64,000 nucleotides of DNA from Nilaparvata lugens (lineage: Eukaryota; Arthropoda; Insecta; Hemiptera; Delphacidae), in contig NC_052511.1 of the NCBI RefSeq assembly GCF_014356525.2, positions 32,742,687-32,806,686 of the forward strand, in the 5' to 3' direction. This document shows positions 61,078 through 64,000 of the stretch, in pieces. The notes below the pieces were generated by a model. It was not told the origin of the DNA. It saw nothing but the letters and a program-made list of their open reading frames with translations, and did no database searches. Position 1 is the stretch's first letter; every line of letters starts with the position of its first letter. The position numbers were made by a program, and so were the translations under genes.

Positions 61078-61178
61078 TTCTTCTTCTTCTTCTTCTTCTT
61101 CTTCTTCTTCTTCTTCTTCTTCTTCTTCTTCTTCTTCTTCTTCTTCTTCTTCTTCTTCTTCTTCTTCTTCTTCTTCTT
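61078..61178. repeat. Pure (TTC)n microsatellite, 101 bp
   Basis: About 33.7 uninterrupted TTC units. The homopolymeric Phe or Lys frames running through it are not genes. Long GAA/TTC tracts can form triplex DNA, and the exact length may be an assembly estimate. Confidence 0.98.
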
Positions 61179-62215
61179 GTTATCTGCTAACAAAGCCCAC
61201 TTAAATTTGGTAGAATTCACTTGGCAACAAGTCTTTCTTTCTCCAGTACTTACCGGAATACATCTTGTTGAATATGTGAAATTTTGAAAGTTAATGCTGC
61301 AAGATTATTATTTAGGTTTCTCAATGGTGTAAGGGCTTTCCAAAGATTGAGTACCTAAAATGGTAGCAATTTTCTGTATGAGTGTTCCCAAATGTGACCA
61401 ATATTTTGTTGTAGAGAAAACTTGTAACGTCCAAGAAAGGTTGCAATTTCCTATGAATTCTTGTTTGAATATAGGTTTCTAATAATGTGTTGCACCAAGA
61501 GAGGTTATCTTACATCAATCTTAATCGAGATCAGCACAATGCTCATGCAGTCGGTATGATAAGCTGACTCAATGTAAATACTTGAATTCCGTTGCTCTAT
61601 CCTGGCATAAGACAGTTGGGTACTAGAAGAATATCTAAAATCCAAAATTTTAAAATATTGGGAAAGCTCCAAGTACAGAACTTCAAGTTGAGAACTATAA
61701 AACTTTGAAGTGTAGAATAAATAAACTATAAACTTGAACTTGACTATAGAACTTAAGAGTATAAATCGCATTAGATCAAACGTGGTATTGTAAATATTAA
61801 CAATTGAAAATGTGATATGATGGTAATGAATAGTTTGAATGGGTTTGCTCTTTTGCAGATTGATTTCTACAGTTTTGCAGATTTGATGCCTAGTGAGATC
61901 GGACTCCCCTGCTGGATGAATTTGTTCATATTTTATACATAATTATAAACTTATATCATACGTTTATTTCAATAGAAGATAATAATATTATTGTTTTCGA
62001 TAATACTGTACCTTGAGTTCAAAAACCCTGAAATACCTAGAATACCGCTTCTACCTCCAAGTTAAAAAAAATCAAAGTTATGAATTGAATTTTTTTAATT
62101 TGGTAGTAGAATCATGAAAAAATTCAAGCCTTTCTTTGATTGTGTGTCTATAAAATAGAGACTCAACACTGCAGATAATTAATTATACCGCGTGAGTGCC
62201 TTGTAGAATAAAACT
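61179..62215. other. Unassigned sequence
   Basis: AT-rich sequence with no recognised gene or repeat. Confidence 0.5.
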
Positions 62216-62650
62216 CATTGATCAATGATTACAGTTGTTTGAATAGAAGGCGCGCTCACTTTCGGAAGCGGCAATTCCGACTCAACGTCGCTGCAACATA
62301 ATAATGGATAACGAATCGTTGAGAAAGCCCAACCCGCACTCCGCAGTGGCCACAAACTTACCATTGAGCGAAAGATCGCCGAAGGAATTCGTTTCCGACA
62401 AAGATTGATTACTTTTCTACTGACCTTGAACAATTCAAAATAACGAAGGTGAAGTTTATGTCCTACTGTCCTCGATCGAGCAAAACATTATCGACCATAT
62501 TGTTTACCAGCTAACTAATGCAAGGATTGATAAGCCAAACTCCGACTGAATCGCAGTCCTCAGAAAAAGGCCAGCGTCGAAACCTATCAATCAATGGTGA
62601 TTGATAAAGGAACAGTGAGAGAAAGCCCATTATAGAACGCCAAAATAAAG
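62216..62650. other. CpG-richer patch, possible promoter or exon
   Basis: Over about 430 bp CpG words are frequent (ggcgcgctc, ttccgactcaacgtcgctgc, gatcgccgaagg, ctcgatcgag) compared with the flanks. No coding stretch of a known family is seen. A 72-codon minus-strand frame at 62215-62433 is the longest. Confidence 0.2.
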
Positions 62651-64000
62651 GGGAGTGGTATGACTTGTAATTAGTCGTTCAATCATCTTCAAGTCTAGTT
62701 GAGATCGGAGCATAAATAAAATTCTTGGTTGAAATGCCTTAGTCATTGGGTGGATGGATGGTGATGATTTATCGGGAGATGTCCAGTTGATAGTTGAATA
62801 CAAAACGGTTGTGGAGTGTTGATCATCTGCAAGTGACCTGGTTTGGACAACTAATCATTCATGATGAGGTGGTATTCTAATCAATATTTGTGTTCCTCAC
62901 ATTATTGCATTGTCTTTCAGTTTGTCTTAAAAAAATGACTATGAATATTTGACTGTACAAAACATTCAAAACGAAGATGGAATCGTTCTCGTATTTTCAT
63001 TTGTCTTTACCCATTTGTATGTTTGTTTGAGAAAGTGTTGAACAATTGACATGACATGACATCTCTCAAAGCCCCAAAATTACTCTGAAACTGATTTGTA
63101 GAAGATAGGTAATGTTGATCTCACTTGTTCATTCCCCTATTAAGAAACGAGACATAAAATCTATATAAAACTCCTTTATACAAAACAGGAATACTGTCGT
63201 AGAAGGATTAATCCAATTTTGATATTACAATAATAATACTCCTTAATTAGAGGATTTCTGTAATACTCCGTTGTATTTTTCACACTATAGAATAGACGCA
63301 TATCTCATTTTCCAGGCATTTTCATGGGGACGTTATTTTCCGTTATCAGTTTCAATTTTAGAAGTATTAGAATCTACGATTCATAATCTCAAATTGTTTT
63401 TCTTTCAAGGATCATTACTGCTCTAGTACTAACAATAAACTGAGAAGCTTTGCAAATGCAGTATAGTTTTTTGAGAATCATATCATTGTTGTTGAAAGCA
63501 TACTAAGCTAGAGCTAGTATTTTAATATCTTTGAGAATGGGAGATACAAGATTCGGATTAGGGGAGACATGGCTTCAAACGTGCACAGAATTCCCAGCAG
63601 CCCATTCACCATCTGCTGTAATACAAACAGACCCATATTGCAATAGAATAATGTACATTTAACACAATTAAAAAGCCATTTGAAAGCTGAGGATAAACGG
63701 AACGTAAAAAACTGGAAGTAATAAAACAAAGTAGGAAAGTGTTTACTGTCGAAACAAGAAACGAATTAAAGAATTACACTCATTACGTTTGGAATCCGAA
63801 ATTTGCAACAAAAACTAGAAACTATGATAGACCGCAAATCTACTCTAAAAGTGACTTTCTCCCAAGACATTCAGTCGCATTCCGCAAACTATTAACTGCG
63901 AACAATGAAAATCGTTTATAGTTGAGAAAAACAATTCTATTTATTTTTTACTAGTTTGGAAACTCTCAAGTAACTAGTTTTCAAGTGTGGAGGTGAAGTA
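62651..64000. other. Unassigned sequence
   Basis: AT-rich sequence with no recognised gene or repeat up to the end of the window. Confidence 0.5.

Noticed and set aside
61026..61287. Frames rich in lysine (minus) or phenylalanine (plus) across the TTC tract
   Set aside because: Pure microsatellite translation.

Overview
The window is AT-rich eukaryotic DNA with no operons, no bacterial-type gene density and no recognisable host protein-coding exon on either strand. Its repeats are a Ty3/Gypsy-type LTR retrotransposon, a LINE 3' end with a Jockey/CR1-like reverse-transcriptase C-terminus, a Penelope-like RT fragment, a tRNA-derived SINE, several MITEs, and (TTC)n and (TA)n microsatellites. 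Together they suggest an insect, most likely a hemipteran such as a planthopper. The species is inference from repeat style, not from a diagnostic gene. The window reads as an intergenic region or a very large intron.

Layout. At 1-5.0 kb there is a 5'-truncated LINE remnant on the minus strand and otherwise unassigned sequence. At 5.05-14.38 kb a 4.5-kb segment is present twice in direct orientation, about 99% identical by eye. Each copy carries a SINE, a PIF/Harbinger-like MITE, a 153-bp foldback element and a 56-bp palindromic repeat, and the two copies are separated by 298 bp of degenerate Penelope-like reverse transcriptase. At 14.4-28.1 kb the sequence is mostly unassigned, with a degenerate tandem repeat at 18.7-19.1 kb, three more copies of the palindromic repeat at 19.1-19.6 kb, and purine-rich repeats at 26.6-27.5 kb.

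At 28.15-37.99 kb lies the largest element, a Ty3/Gypsy-like retrotransposon. It has an inferred 2.35-kb 5' LTR, gag and protease interrupted by frameshifts, a reverse transcriptase cut off after its first conserved blocks, a GC-rich arginine-codon island, and a 3' LTR that stops halfway. The host segment to its left, which carries a MITE with TA target duplications, reappears immediately after the half LTR. The junction has 11 bp of microhomology, which looks like an insertion allele and an empty allele joined end to end.

At 38-45.7 kb there is one candidate small secreted-protein ORF, a dispersed insect repeat and long polypyrimidine/polypurine tracts. At 45.8-47.6 kb is an old diverged copy of the same LTR, bounded on both sides by (TA)n. 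At 51.86-55.24 kb are two nested terminal-inverted-repeat elements. The inner one has perfect 30-bp ends, a near-perfect 8-bp target duplication and repeated copies of one subterminal motif. The outer one has 31-bp ends and internal copies of its own end motif. Neither encodes a visible transposase. At 55.2-64 kb there is a perfect hairpin, a possible very old LTR relative, a possible SINE, and GAA and TTC microsatellites, the latter 101 bp of pure TTC.

The 'system' here is therefore a repeat landscape. Its most distinctive parts are the nested non-autonomous DNA elements with repeated subterminal motifs, the palindromic repeat family, and the two duplications that may be real structural variants or uncollapsed haplotypes.
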